Shown here piece by piece: positions 10,985 through 22,964 of a DNA stretch of 64,000 nt. The DNA comes from Mactromeris polynyma (Eukaryota; Mollusca; Bivalvia; Venerida; Mactridae), in NCBI GenBank assembly GCA_032209605.1, contig JASFXZ010000013.1:6719401-6783400 (forward strand), in the 5' to 3' direction. The position numbers were made by a program, and so were the translations under genes. The notes beneath the pieces were generated by a model. The model saw only the letters and a program-made list of their open reading frames with translations. It was not told the origin of the DNA and made no database searches. Each line of letters starts with the position of its first letter. Within the stretch, counting starts at the first letter, position 1.

Positions 10985-11693
10985 AGTGGGAATCGTGCGA
11001 GGTTATTTGTACACTTAAGGCAGGTTTAACCCACCCACCATAATTGTGTTTTTCCATTGGCCGTTAAAAAACTAATACATTATGCTTGTGTTTCATATAC
11101 CTGTTGCCTCTCTTTGTACATTCTTCGTGCTTTCGTGAAAAAACGGAAACACTAAAATCATATAAATATACTACAATAACACTTTTCACGTCAGTGACAC
11201 ACGGATATGTCGCCACTTATAATTTAAATACAGTCTATTGCAATACATATATACAAAAATCAAGCGTAAATTCTAGAAAACTAAGCGGCATGCATGAAAC
11301 GTGAATGTTACTTGAAGAAGTAAATCAGTTTTCTTGTGGTATTTTCTCGGAGTTTATGCCATTTCCGATACACAATGTATCCAAACAGTGCTTCACAACA
11401 CAGTGTTTCGCGAAGAACGAACTACATGTATTTGCACACGTTGAACAGCAGAAAACAAGAACTGAGTCACATCAGATGGTTCTCTTACTGGCTCAGAATC
11501 ACTTTCAATTAGCATGGCTATTCACGTTTCGGACTCGTCGAAGGTTGTATGATAACTGAATTGAGGCAATTTATCTACCAGTTTTGTAATGTGCACCTCG
11601 CCATCGTATAAACTGTCGTAATTTTGTGAAACATGTGGAATTCTGTTAAATTTGCATACTTGATTAATTTGAAACCCGCTTTGCGAAAACATA
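10985..11693. other. No gene seen
   Basis: Overlapping short frames on both strands without domain signals lie between the Tc1 fragment and the complete Tc1 element. Confidence 0.4.
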
Positions 11694-13205
11694 CACTGGC
11701 CCAAAATGAAAACTTTACATCGATTTCAAAAATATATATTTTGTTGATAAATGTATATTCGGGGTTTATTCTTTTTTCATTGAAGCTTCAATGCAATATC
11801 AATGTGTTTATGTAATCTACAGGGGGAAAAAATCAGACAATGCATATTTTTTTATGAACAATTAAGTGGAGAGGGGTCGAAATTAAAATTCCAGAAAAAT
11901 GTAAATTATCGCACAACATTTGGAGAAAAGAAAGTACTGACTGAGTTATATAAGAAACATCAGTATCAAGTGTGACCACCATTTTTACGAATGCATTGGG
12001 GAATACGTTGCCTCATTGAATTTACGTAACGTTGTATGACCGCGTTTGGAATACGTTACCATTCTAACACAAGTGCATTTCGGAGGTCATTTATGGTATC
12101 AATTTGAAGCTCGGACCTGGCTCTCCGACCCAATTCATCCCATATGTGTTCTATTGGGTTCAAGTCTGGGGATACAGCGGGCCAAGGCAAGACAAGACGT
12201 TAACATTATTTTGAGCAAGGAATTGTGTAGTTATACGCGCCTTGTGTGGCATTGCATTGTCATGCTGGAAAGTGCCAGGTCCGTTATTTTGCATGAATGG
12301 TATCATCGTATTGTTTAAAACATTGATATAACCATGAGCATTGAGATTTCCTTGGATAATGACCAGATCAGTTTTCAGATTCCCCAATAACCCACCCAGA
12401 CCATAATACTGCCACCACCAAATCTGTCGCTCTCCTGAATACACCAATCTGCAAGTCTGTCATTTTACGGCGATAGATGCGTATTCTGCCATCTGCATAG
12501 CTGACAGTAAACCTTGACTCATCGCTAAAAAGTATCGATTGCCACTGGTTGCGCGTGAAATGCAAATGACGTCTTGCCCATAACAGTCTAGCAGCTCGGT
12601 GACGAATTGTCAAAACCTGCCCAGTATATGGACGACGAGCACAATAGGAACAATGTTCCGTCTCAAACGGTTTATGATCGTCTGTGCATGAACCCCGTAG
12701 CGCCGAGCAGTAATGGTTGCTGGTAAAAAACGATTACGTAGGTGAGTCAACGCAATCAGTACGTAACTGACAGATCCAGTAGTGTTGTACCGGTTCGCAT
12801 GATTATGAATAGTCTGTCTGGATCAGCCAAAATGACGCGCTACGTTATTTACCATTGACCCCGCCCGGAGCATAGCCTGGTTTCTCTGATCTTCAGAAAG
12901 ACGTGGCATCACTAAATGCAATTAATTTTTAAAACAAATTCAATATTTTTTATCTGTGCTAAGCAGCAAATGATTGCTTGTCAGTGTAAAACCTGTAAGT
13001 GAAACCAATGTTGCTGCGCACGTGCAAAGTAAGGAAACGTTTTTCCTGTTTGGACGCATGAATATACCGGCATTTTTAAAAAAAAATGCATAATCTTATC
13101 TGCACTGAAATCGTGATAAACATGTGTAACACTAATAACAACATATATACTAACAAAACAAATATTCAAAAAAATAAAGTGTAAAGTTTTCATTTTGGGT
13201 CAGTG
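11694..13205 (-). mobile_element. Complete but inactive Tc1/mariner element, 1512 bp
   Basis: The left end CACTGGCCCAAAATGAAAAC (11694) is matched in inverse form at the right end (13205) with one difference in the first 26 bases. TA flanks both ends (11692-11693, 13206-13207). The interior holds a minus-strand transposase with DDE motifs and several lesions. A related 3' segment occurs at about 59255-59500. Confidence 0.88.
11966..12909 (-). pseudogene. Tc1-like DDE transposase, degraded
   Basis: Read on the minus strand, translation starts MPRLSEDQRNQAMLRAGS and enters the helix-turn-helix, where a TGA interrupts the frame. Frameshifts follow. Catalytic landmarks are all present in pieces: ILFSDESRF (first Asp), TFQHDNAMPHKAR (second Asp), and SPDLNPIEHIWDELGRR (third acidic residue). 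The C-terminal part ends GGHT near 11966 after another in-frame stop. Full length would be about 310-340 residues, normal for Tc1. The gene fills the element between its TA-flanked ends and is dead. Confidence 0.88.
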
Positions 13206-13207
13206 TA

Positions 13208-13844
13208 TTTGAATGCATGCTTTATGTAATATCTTTCCATGGCTTGCAAAGTGCTATCATGTGTTTCTTGTCCCATGTCTAAGCACGTGATAAGATGATC
13301 TAGCACCCGTAAGCGACTTTAAAGTTTCGATGGTAAAATCATGTCTTCGTCTCGGGTGAATAATTTTGAAATAGTGTTCGGTGGAAAATACACTATAGCT
13401 TTACACACCTTGGACCGTGATTCGATTTTATAATCCGCGGACAGTTGTCAATAAGCATCAAGATTGTGCGTGTTGCACGGGCCATGTAACAGCTTATCTC
13501 TTTCATCAAAATTATAAACACATTTTGATTTATCCAGGCCCTTGTATTTGCCTCATACTAAACTGGCGAACTGGAAGCCTTTTTAAAGCATCTTGGGTTC
13601 CGAAATTTGTCGATCACTTAATGTAAAAGACATCAGTTTATCAAAGCCATCCATATATAAGCGTCAACTAATGCAATACTGTTTTCCTTTTTTCCTTACT
13701 TTTCTTGTCCTTGTCATTACTAATAATGTGCCTTATAAAAAAAGAATCCTGTTTCATCCATGTTGTAAATAACACATGGAGAGTATATCCGTTTAAGAGA
13801 GAAATTTTCAAATATCGGTTAATATTATTCCCCCTAGTTGCATC
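13208..13844. other. No gene seen
   Basis: Short frames only. No splice-bounded coding segment or repeat that I recognise. Confidence 0.4.
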
Positions 13845-14035
13845 CCTTAATTCTCCTTAATTGTTTTATAGTCGACTAGACCATTCTTTGACTCCTATTT
13901 CCACACATAATTATCATTGCACCTCCTCAGTGCCTAATGTTTTGTAGAATGTTGTTTTCCCGGGGATCGTGCGGGGAGGCGTTGTATTATGCACGTAGCA
14001 TTCCCTATAACAACTTAATCTCTCTTTCGTAACGA
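13845..14035. repeat. Dispersed repeat, copy 1 of 3 (about 190 bp)
   Basis: Shares TGCACCTCCTCA, AATGTTGTTTTCC and GGCGTTGTATTATG-like blocks in the same order with 19650-19810 and 45475-45680. No reading frame is conserved among the copies. Confidence 0.6.
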
Positions 14036-14286
14036 TTCTGTGTTGTTAGTGTTTCTTGACCTTATCAGTTCTGTATTGTTTTCTGTCCAAGGTCCACTTT
14101 TACCTCATAATCCTAAAATAGTAGCTTATAATATGTGATTGAAACAGTTATGAAGTAAATGTCTACTTATTACTTTGGGGAATATACCTTTACAAGTACA
14201 GAAGAGAGTTTCGTAACAGTTTTATAGGTAGTTTTCTCTCAAGCAACCTTCTTGATTGACGGCTCAGTCCGAACTGACGATAACAG

Positions 14287-14363
14287 TGGAAGGGTTCCGA
14301 AACGCGCATGCGCACGTATCGCTCGACGCATAGAGGTCGTATATGCGGAACCATTTCCACTAC
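14287..14363. repeat. Short inverted-repeat element
   Basis: AGTGGAAGGGTTCC near 14287 pairs with GGAACCATTTCCACT near 14350, with a GC-rich core (ACGCGCATGCGC). Likely a very small MITE or structured remnant. Confidence 0.4.
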
Positions 14364-14469
14364 ACTCTCCCCCGTTTTATTAAAAAAGGGGGGTGTTAGG
14401 TGTTACCTTACCTGTTCCTGGGGTCACTCTGTTCCCTATTTAGTGTCATAAGGAACTTACATTTCCTGG

Positions 14470-16600
14470 CTACTTATCCCAGTACTTTGTACTTACTGGG
14501 CAAACTTTCAGGACCTCTAACCATGGTTGCCCTCTTATTTTGGCAACCAGGTGAGCCACTTCCCCTATAAGTGCCGGGGTGCTGTATCTATGATCACCCG
14601 TGAAATACGGGGAATCAGTCTCAAGGAGAAGTTTGTCCGACTTCAACCAATTAAGGGCCTCTTCACATTCCTTAGTGAAGTGGATAACCATGCGAGTAAA
14701 CCCGAAATGTGTATTGGGGAACTCTTCAATCCACTTCTCCATTACATTTCGATTTCCAACGAAGCAATGGAGGTGGATCTTTGACTGTTTCGGGATGCGG
14801 CCCTTAAGGCGGTATAGGAGCTGCAGCATAATATTGGTAGAGCCTTGGTTGTTGCTTGCTCTGCTGTGTAAGACCAGTACTTGGTCTGCTTTAAGGTAGT
14901 TTAGAGCTTTGTCTAAGACTACCTGCTGTTGCCCCCACATCTCAGGCTGGGTGGTTTGGTCTAAACCAAACTCTCCTAGGGCACACACTCCAGGGTAGGA
15001 ATGGCATCGTTCTAAAGCCTTCCAGTCATCTGCGGTAGTTCTCGACGCATGTTTCGGGTGTATACCAATTGCGGTACCCACCCCCTGCTGCTTCAGCGCA
15101 TCTATCTGCTCCACAGTTGGATATGTCTGTGGGTCACAGAAGACGGCAACTCCTCCTCCAACTTCAACTCCTCCTCCAACTTCAACTTGAGAAGTTTATC
15201 TGGAGGGAGTTGCAGATTTCCTGGAAGTCCTCTTCCGTCCGATGGATCCTTTTGAGCAGTCGGTCCCAATGGAAGTGACTGTCGAATGCTTCCGGCAAGT
15301 CACTCTTAACCAACGGCTGCCTGCTGGGAAATGCTGATTTTATCATTCCCCTATCTTCTGGATCCAGTAGTCCCACCAGGACAATTACAGTCCTCCATAT
15401 TGTCAGAAGGCCACGACTGTTGACCGGAGCAATCCGGTACTCATATGGTGGCTCACACTTCATGGCTTTGCATGAAGCGTTCGCATTCTCTGCAATCAGC
15501 GGGGAGATCTTTATCTCTCCCGCGCTGATATTCCCTGATAGATTGACAAAGTCTACCAATTTGTCTAAATCTACCTCTCCCACTAGTTTTTGGGAGATGA
15601 TCTTCAGAGCACTGATTCTTTGAATCGTTACTTGCTCGGTTATCATCTGGTGTTCGTTGAAGATGCCAGGGACATGATCTGCAAAAGCATGTGCCCTTGA
15701 CAGACCTTTGTCACACCAGTGCCCTTTCCATGCTTCTTTCCAGGACGCTCAACACTGTGTTGACCAGTGCCAGTTGAGGACGTCTAGGGCCTCGACTCCT
15801 GCTTCCACTGGTTTTCTGCTGAGGTATACGGGGGTGAAGCTTTGCGTCCACTTCCCGTGCCTCTTGCCTGCCCTCTAGGGGTATCTCTAGAGTTTGTCTG
15901 TTTCCTCGGGGATCTCCTGACCGGGTCACAAGCCTTTGGCTTAGTGGGCCATTTGGAGGTTCCGGAGGGATGCGGAACATCTTTCGGTTTCTTCGGGGAC
16001 CGGTAGGGATACTTAGCTGCCACTGCCTTAACTGACTGGTTCGGTTGGTCTTCAACCTCCATCACCTCTACCGCAGAGTCACTAGCCTGGGGCTTAGTCG
16101 ACTCCCGTGAGGTTTCCGATGGTTGTTGGACATCCTCTTTTGGGCTGTCAGCCTTTGGCTGTACAGACCCCTTGGCCTTCTTTGCCTTCCTAGGGGACCG
16201 ACGGGGCGACTTTGCTGCACCCGCCTCCCCCAACTCTATGGGATCGTCTTGAACCTCGGGCTTGCAGGGCGACTTAGCAGCACCTGCCTCAACCGACTTT
16301 TACTTGTTCGCTGTCATCAGAGTCTTCTTTTCCACGAGGCACTGGACAGATATTAGTATCTATCCAATCCAGGCTGTAGAGACCTTGGCGCGCTGCTTCT
16401 TCAGCCAGCCGACTCAGCCACTGAGTTTTACCCAAGCGTTTGCCCAGTTCAACTTGGCCCATCAGGAGCTCGACCAGGTTCGCCTCACTGATCCCGGCTG
16501 TCGCAAGGTCTTTGACCAGACGACAGGGGGCCAACACGATGCCTTCGACGGTTGCCTTGGCAATGAACGTGGCGACGAAATATTTATCAGTGATACTCAT
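14470..16600 (-). pseudogene. TatD-family nuclease fusion protein, broken by frameshifts
   Basis: On the minus strand an acceptor (CTGTTTCTATTTTCAG) abuts the ATG at 16600. Parts in order: a conserved helical N-terminus (MSITDKYFVATFIAK ... LYSLDWIDTNICP, 16600-16289); a basic SPRRSPRK/SPKK linker (16233-15784); a conserved middle domain (15743-15290, with KLVGEVDLDKLVDFVN); then a TatD-like metallonuclease half. TatD signatures are FDSHFHWDR near 15280, and then GIHPKHA, ALGEFGLD, VLHSRA, IHLHCFVG and LLLETDSPY between 15060 and 14600, so the expected His, Glu and Asp metal ligands are all present. TatD enzymes are metal-dependent 3'-5' DNases. The frame is broken near 16290 (an A-run), between 15784 and 15743 (stop plus shift), and at 15182-15195 beside an 18-bp tandem duplication. 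I recall fusions with this layout as a multicopy family in corals and molluscs. Decay or assembly indels could both explain the breaks. Confidence 0.8.
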
Positions 16601-16699
16601 CTGAAAATAGAAACAGGAATACCCATTACCTACTCGTATTTTTACAATTAGGGCACCAATATTTATCAATGTCCAGTGCTTCGGCTGCCGTGACATTCA

Positions 16700-17734
16700 C
16701 ACATGAACCATGAAACCAGTCATCGCATAGTTCATGTATTGGTACAATTACATAATAATGGAGCCGGGACAGAAAACATGACATAACTTATAAGGACAAG
16801 ACGAACAACACAGGTATAAGTTGAAATCGTTCTCTTTTTGTACAATATTAGCATCAATAGAGTCACTGTGTTCCTTGGTAATTCTAATCATGAATGCTCT
16901 ATTCGTCAGGGATGTTTCTATTAACGTCATCTGACTATTAAATCTCCCACTAATTGTGGCTAAATTATTTTTGCACCACTACCACGTGTTTAATCACAGA
17001 AGGTGTTACACTCTGACCTAGCAGCTTAAGAAGGTGTGCATGACACCCATACACAAGTAAATCATTGTCGTCTTCATGCAAGAGGTTGCGCATTTTCCCA
17101 TGATTTTCGCTTTATCAGTGACAATGTTTCTGCTTTACATTCATAGAGAGAGCACGCCATCTTGATATAATCGTTACACATATCTCGCAGATTATGTCGT
17201 GTTTTGCTGGTACATGTAGATCAAGTGGATTTGGCATCAATGAAGTATGTCTTGTTATTGACATGAACACATGTAGCAGTCGCTGGATCATTATGGCAGT
17301 TTCTACATTCTATTCTACATTGTATTTATATACACTCTCTACCTTCAATATTTTGCTTCACTTTAAACTGCACCTCCTCTGTCATTGTGCATAAGAGGGG
17401 ACCTGACAGACACTTCTCTGATGGTGGTTTGTAACCTGGTCTCAGTACTGATACAGACACTTCAAGAGACTCGTTCTGTCACAGAAAATGGAATGTTAAA
17501 GCATAGAAGAACTTGGCTAGAAACAGATGATTGTTTTGCACAATTTGATGTAATGAACACTTTCTCATTAAGGTATGTTTGTAACAAAGCTGAAAGAATG
17601 AAGAAACATCAACAGATTTGCTCCGAGTCATTATCTGCAAGTTGTAAGCGCCGTGCAGAAGATTAACTTCAATACATAATATCAAAGACAGACTATGCTA
17701 AACCTCCACAGAGAGCATGTGTACAAACATAATG
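16700..17734. other. No confident gene; weak plus-strand frame at 17385-17666
   Basis: The 93-residue plus frame ends in a polar, Cys- and Lys-containing tail (NKAERMKKHQQICSES) that looks more protein-like than its neighbours, but I see no domain. It might be an upstream exon of the gene whose last exon is proposed at 19363. The rest has nothing I can name. Confidence 0.25.
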
Positions 17735-17970
17735 TGATTGATAAAGAGTGTGACTTCAACTATGGCTGGAGAACTGTGACCACATGTTACATTTGTTAAC
17801 TTGACAGACGATTGTTATAGAAATAGTCCTTGAAAATTGAAAAAACTCCTGAAAGTCCTTGAAAATACTTGAAATTTGGCTTAGGTGTTCTGTATGAACC
17901 ATGGAATACCAATTTATATAACGACAGTCTTATTAAACATTTAATGCTATTATCAATATCAATAAACTTT
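17735..17970. repeat. Dispersed repeat (copy A), 'AAAGAGTGT...CTTGAAATTTGG'
   Basis: Nearly the same sequence recurs at 54432-54650, and its first part at 38880-38935. The shared segment includes a GTCCTTGAAAATTGAAAAAA-like tract and GTATGAACCATGGAATACC. The internal GGTTCTGTATGAACC beginning at TTAGGTG/CAGGGG in the two copies resembles a hAT-like end. Confidence 0.7.
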
Positions 17971-18059
17971 GTGGTGGCACATGAGAACATTACATTTTCA
18001 TATTGTTTTCTCAAATTCTGCACCAAAAATATTAACAAGTTTCGCACATGTCTTTAAAA

Positions 18060-19362
18060 GTCCTTGAATTTGAAGCCTACTGATTTGAATAGAAAAAGGA
18101 CCAACAATGATGAAAACAATTAGCTGTTTTCGACAGGGCCTATCGCTGAGTAGGCGATAGTATGGTAATACAGTATGGTACGGTAGTTGACAGGTGTTAT
18201 GCCCTCTTATAGCAGTTCTCAAGCTGTGTAATTCTATCCGTGCTGCAGTGATGGTCGTCTAGGGGGGGGGGGGGGGGGGTGATAAAAATACACTGTATCC
18301 CTTCTTCTCTATACCGAACAAATCTACATTTTTAGTTCTTGAAAATGGGGAAATTATCAGTGTGACATAAAGTTGGAAATTCAGATTATTACCATGAGTC
18401 TTTTCGGCACAAGTTTTTGTTAAGCCCGCTGCTGTGGGCTTGACATACTGGACCATTACTTTGAGAATAAATAAAACAGATGTGCAATTTACAGCATTAT
18501 ATATCCCTATTCTCTTCATCTTTTGACAATTAGCTGGCTTGACGTTGCCCTTTGACATCTTGTTTACAGTAAACTTGTATGTGTAGCAAAATATAAAAGA
18601 TTTACTATTATCTATCATTCAGGTTTCCAGTGTATCGATGCAGATCATATTTGGCTGCTATTGATTACATGTATCACATTGATTGACCTCTTAGAAAAAA
18701 CAAGAACGGAGAGACATAGTAAGTATGCATAGTGTTGTACACAAGAAAGTTTTATGCACTAAAAAAACTAAAAGTATTGGTTCATTTACATACTTGAAAT
18801 TACAAGAAAACTTTAATATACTTAATACTTAGGGGTTCTACAAAAATCTTAGGGTTTTGATTGTCCAAAAAATTTAATTAATAAAAAAAATCGGGAGCAG
18901 AGCCATTTCCCCTGAACGTATAATGGTGGAAACTTCAAAAAATATTCTTTCCAGAAATGTATACATTATAATCATAGTGATATTCTTAACCTGTTGGGAA
19001 TTAACAACTTTGCTCACGACCCTCTAGTTGCAGTTGTTGTCAGTTTTGCCAGTAATCATTCTTATCCCTGAATAATATTTATGTGGGTTTTACTATTTGA
19101 ATTTCATTCTTGTAGTAGTGTATAATTCTTTTTCACTATATGTCTTTACAGGTAGTCATTGGTGTTAATGTCTTCAAAAGTTACTTTTACAATTTTCTTT
19201 GTAGCTACAGTAGGACATATTCAAAAGCAGCGAATCACTGGACCTTCAAGTTTGTGAAAGTTCCAAAAACATATTAATACATTCCCGAAATAATGCTACA
19301 AATTGTCAATACGTACACAGCACACCACAAAGAACAGCCTATAAAGCAGAAATGTGATTCAG
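18060..19362. other. No gene seen; contains an 18-G run
   Basis: A homopolymer of 18 G lies at 18262-18279. The minus-strand frame reaching into it (18259-18618) translates the run as polyproline and is treated as chance. Confidence 0.4.
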
Positions 19363-19491
19363 GATCCAGACGATCCAAGGAGGATGTCGAGCACCATTGC
19401 TCCATCATCACCACCTCCCACAGAAGCCATTGTAAGGAAATACCAGTCTCGACTGGAAAAATGGCCAAGACCCTCAACTAGTACAGAATAA
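19363..19491 (+). CDS. Candidate 3'-terminal coding exon (42 residues)
   Basis: An acceptor (AAATGTGATTCAG) precedes a frame encoding DPDDPRRMSSTIAPSSPPPT, then a basic helix-like stretch (EAIVRKYQSRLEKWPRP) and a stop at 19489-19491. Codon use is balanced and GC is higher than the flanks, while the other two frames give no sensible product. It is followed by nearly 2 kb of AT-rich sequence ending in AATAAA at 21405, which fits a long 3' untranslated region. I recognise no family; a disordered Ser/Pro segment plus amphipathic helix is all that is visible. Upstream exons were not found with confidence. Confidence 0.4.
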   Translation, partial: DPDDPRRMSSTIAPSSPPPTEAIVRKYQSRLEKWPRPSTSTE

Positions 19492-19649
19492 TTGTGACTT
19501 CTTATTATTTCTATTTGTGTTTGAAATGTTAAATTTCCCTTTCCCCTGTGCAATTATATCACTTATGTTATTTTCTCCCAAATTTCGGCCTATTGTTGCC
19601 AGCTGTCTTGACTTGTCCTGTGATGTATTCCATCCATAAAGTCCCCTGA

Positions 19650-19810
19650 TGTTTGTCCTCTTTGATTCTCCTAGTTATCCAGTACGGCTGTTCTCTTATG
19701 TATGAACCATTGAGCCTCCTGAAATGCCTTGTGTTTCATGGATTGTTGTTTCCTAGAGGTCTGTGTGGAAAAGCACTGTCTTATATATGTGGCGTTCACT
19801 CTCTTTTGTT
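19650..19810. repeat. Dispersed repeat, copy 2 of 3
   Basis: Same block order as 13845-14035 and 45475-45680: TGATTCTCCTAGTTATCC, then TTGTGTTTCATGGA, TTGTTGTTTCCTAGAGGTC and GTGGCGTTCACT. It lies in the presumed 3' untranslated region of the 19363 gene. Confidence 0.65.
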
Positions 19811-20984
19811 ATTGAAACAGAAACAATATTTTACAACCATTTTGTATAGTATTTTCAGTTGGTGTAAGACAGATTGTATGTTGTTACTATTGTGTTTAAA
19901 GTAACAAAGTCATAACTGTCGACTGTGTGTGTGCTACCTGAATTTTGTTTGCAAATAATTTATATAACGTGCCTATTTTTGTACAATTACATAACCATAG
20001 CCTTGAAAAATTGTATAATTGTTCTTCTTCATACACGAGGGAGTAGGCATATACACAATGCATTTTTGAATCTAGAATATTGAGTTTTTATGCGACGGAT
20101 TTATGATTATTCGGTTTTACTTATTTCATTATCATAATACATTTTCGTTTTACGACTGTTTCATGGTATACATATAGTTCATTTTTGCACTCGGCTCAAA
20201 AGTGCATGTTCTCAGGTTGAGCTTTTGTGATCACTCACTGTGCTTCTTGGTGTTGACTTCCATACATATTGTTATATTTGGTTAGTCGAAAAGGGGTCAG
20301 ATGGTCACATGAAGGAACAACTTCAAACTCTTATGAGAATGAGATAACTGGTCTGATCTTCCTGTAATTTGATTGCAATGTTCCTTTATACAATTTGATA
20401 CAATGATTGTTCAGATTATGTTGAATATTCACAAAACATGGCCACTATGGGTTTCTGTCACTTGCTTTTGACGTATGTACTATAAAGTATATTTTGAGAT
20501 AATTGTTCACAAATATTCATTACACAGGATTTTGGCCAGATTATTGCAATACTCAAAAATGGTCGCTAGGGAGGGCATGGACTCATTCCCTTTATGTATA
20601 CAGTGGGTATTTTAAAAAAACTGCATTTCCGAAACCACCCATTCGATTTTGAAATGACAACAGGAAAGATTATTGAGGACCCTCGACCGATATTGTTCAG
20701 AGATTTCAAAGTGGGTGTGTTGAAGGAAAGTATGTAGGGGAACTTGAGTATTATCCTGTGTATGTAGCTAAATTATTCTTACTCATCAAAAACAACGGCG
20801 AAAGGGACATAGTCACTTTCAACATAGGTATGATTATAATGTTTGAGCTTGCAGACTATTAGGGAGCGTATCAAGGCCCTAGTCTTTAGAGATGTAATTT
20901 CTTTATAGTACTTGCAGTTTTTGTCATTTGTTTAGTACATTTGCTGTACAATAATTCCTGCTTCTTTACAGTAAGACCTAGTTT

Positions 20985-21145
20985 TTTCTACAACCTTCTA
21001 TCCGAATTGTCCGAAATAAATATCAGGTTCCGATGTATATAGTTACGCACATCAAAATTGAAATGGGCTATTCGAAAATCATATTATTCTATGTGAATTT
21101 TGGATCTGATGCATTTGAATGAAAGAGGACAGACTGTATCCAACA
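20985..21145. repeat. Degraded pogo/Tigger-like MITE
   Basis: AATATCAGGTTCCGAT, AAATGGGCTATTCGAAA and GGATCTGATGCATTTGAATG match, in order, the better preserved element at 39959-40136. The terminal repeats here are worn. Confidence 0.5.
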
Positions 21146-21404
21146 CTGTAAGAAATATGTAAACTTGGATTTCAGTTATTTTTCACTTAATCTCTTTCTG
21201 TATTAGTATGTACAAGGTCATCCAATATGAAGTTGAAATATTTTTTGGGTTGTGAAAAGTGAATTACACATCTGTCATGTTGACCTGTTCACAAAGAAAA
21301 CTTCTCTGTACCATAAACCTAATGTAGTTTACCATATAAGATGTGATTGTTGTTAGCCTATGACTGTTAAATATTGACAGATTTCTTGTTTTTAAGATTT
21401 ATGG

Positions 21405-21410
21405 AATAAA
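21405..21410 (+). terminator. Polyadenylation signal AATAAA
   Basis: Canonical hexamer in ATGGAATAAAAATTTATT, a plausible end for the plus-strand transcript that includes 19363-19491. Confidence 0.4.
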
Positions 21411-21781
21411 AATTTATTGCTCCATAAATGCAAAAATGTTTTGTTATGGCTCGGTGGGTATTTCCTGACATTTGATCTCTTCTTTTTTGCAAATGAGTAT
21501 TCTCACATCTGGTATTAATAGCAGGGTTTCATTACATATAACACATTTGTATCATACGACATAAAACGAGAGCATAACGTGTAATGTCCTATACATAAAA
21601 TTTGTTTGAACACTAATGGGTTAATTTTCTTCTGATTGGCTAACCACTTCATGCTAACTATAGAGCCAAGGCCGATTTGTATAAGTTACAAGAAAACTGT
21701 AAAAAAACAAAAGCTAAGTGATGTACATACAATTGGACATTTATTGTGTGTGTAAAACCTACACTATGATATAGATCTTAC

Positions 21782-22775
21782 AGGCTGAACACTTGAGCAC
21801 AGGTTTGGTCTCATTCCACAACACACATTCTCTCTGTCAGTGGGCATTTCTCTGCACCTTTGGCAGATGCACCAAGACGACCAGTCTTGGCTACCTGATG
21901 ATTCAGGTTCTGGTGCAGGCTGCCGGGATAAGGTCGCAGAAATGTCCAGCAGCACAGATGGCATCTTCTGTGCTACCTTTCTTAACAACTCTTTCGCTTC
22001 AATTTCATCTAGTTTATCAACTAGTTCCTGAAAATAATTAAACAAAATCTCCAATAAAGTCGAGCAGGAATGCCAAAAAATGCAACTTCCCAATATTCAT
22101 TCACTGCTGACAAGATAAAAGTGGACGGACGGACGGACAGACAGACAGACACGGAAGACAAAAACAGTGGGAGAGAGGGAGACATAATAACTCAAAATTG
22201 GAAAATAATTGAGACTTTCAAAAAATAAATAGTTGACAGGGCCTAATACACAACCATTTTCAGTAATGCAATCAACACCTTTGAAGAATATCATCTTATA
22301 TTTAAAACTAATTTGTTTTACATAGATTGTGAAACAAATTCTTACAACTTATACTTATCTCACTTAATGACTGCTTCCTGGCTACCAACCAGTACCCGCA
22401 CCAAATTTAGGGCTTGTGAAGTTTGTAATGAAACCCAGCTCATTGCGCAGCTCGAACTCGCGACCTTTGGATCAGGAGTCGGGTGCTCTACTCTTCGACC
22501 ACTGTGCCTCCCTTATCATGATACATTAATTATTATAGCAGTCACACTCATATGCTTGTTCAAATAGTAACACTAACATTAGCACGTTGCTTCTTATTTT
22601 CTGCCAACTCTCGGAGTTGCTCAGCATCCCCAACACCTAGTATTTTGCCCCTCTGCTTCCTCTTTCCCCTCACGCTACCTCTTGTACCCCTTCCTCTCTT
22701 CGTCACACATCCCCCTCTTACACCTCTCCGGCCTCTCACTGGCAAATCAAAACTGTATTCAAGTGTTGTATTGTC
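21782..22775 (-). CDS. P2X7-intracellular (ballast) domain protein, two exons
   Basis: The first visible exon, 22775-22578, starts after TTTAATTTACAG and encodes DNTTLEYSFDLP, an RG-rich stretch (RGRRGVRGG, GRGTRGSVRGKRKQRGK) and LRELAENKKQRAN, ending at a GTTAGT donor. The second exon, 22027-21782, starts after TTTAATTATTTTCAG in phase 0 and encodes ELVDKLDEIEAKELLRKVAQ, KMPSVLLDI, a Pro/Ser spacer and WCICQRCREMPTDRENVCCG, the Cys-rich zinc-binding start of the P2X7 intracellular domain. Its donor CAGCCT|GTAAGA is strong. A good acceptor lies at 21697, but the frame there stops after about 12 residues, so the rest of the domain is missing or lies elsewhere. A candidate first exon is at 23831. 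Such stand-alone ballast-domain proteins, without the ion channel, are expanded in invertebrates; their role is unknown to me. Confidence 0.7.
22320..22512 (-). mobile_element. tRNA-derived SINE, minus strand
   Basis: On the minus strand, an A-box-like segment (TGGTCGAAGAGTAGAGC) is followed by a B-box-like GGTCGCGAGTTCGAGC, then a tRNA-unrelated body. It lies in the intron between the two P2X7-domain exons. Confidence 0.6.
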
Positions 22776-22964
22776 CTGTAAATTAAATAATTTATTAATT
22801 AAATGCACTGACTGAAGTATTTCAAAGTCAAAAAGATATTAGTGACCAATTGTCTGTAATATCTCAACTGACAACAGAATCCATTCACACAGTAGCTGTA
22901 CCAACCTATTGGCCATTTCAAAAAAACACTCGAGTGTCAATTATATCGGACCTTCATTTAGTGG

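Noticed and set aside
12046..12318. 90-residue plus-strand frame
   Set aside because: Shadow of the minus-strand Tc1 transposase (opposite the SPDLNPIEHIWDEL and QHDNAMPHKA motifs).
18259..18618. 119-residue minus-strand frame ending in polyproline
   Set aside because: The proline tract is the 18-G homopolymer; the rest has no domain and AT-driven composition.
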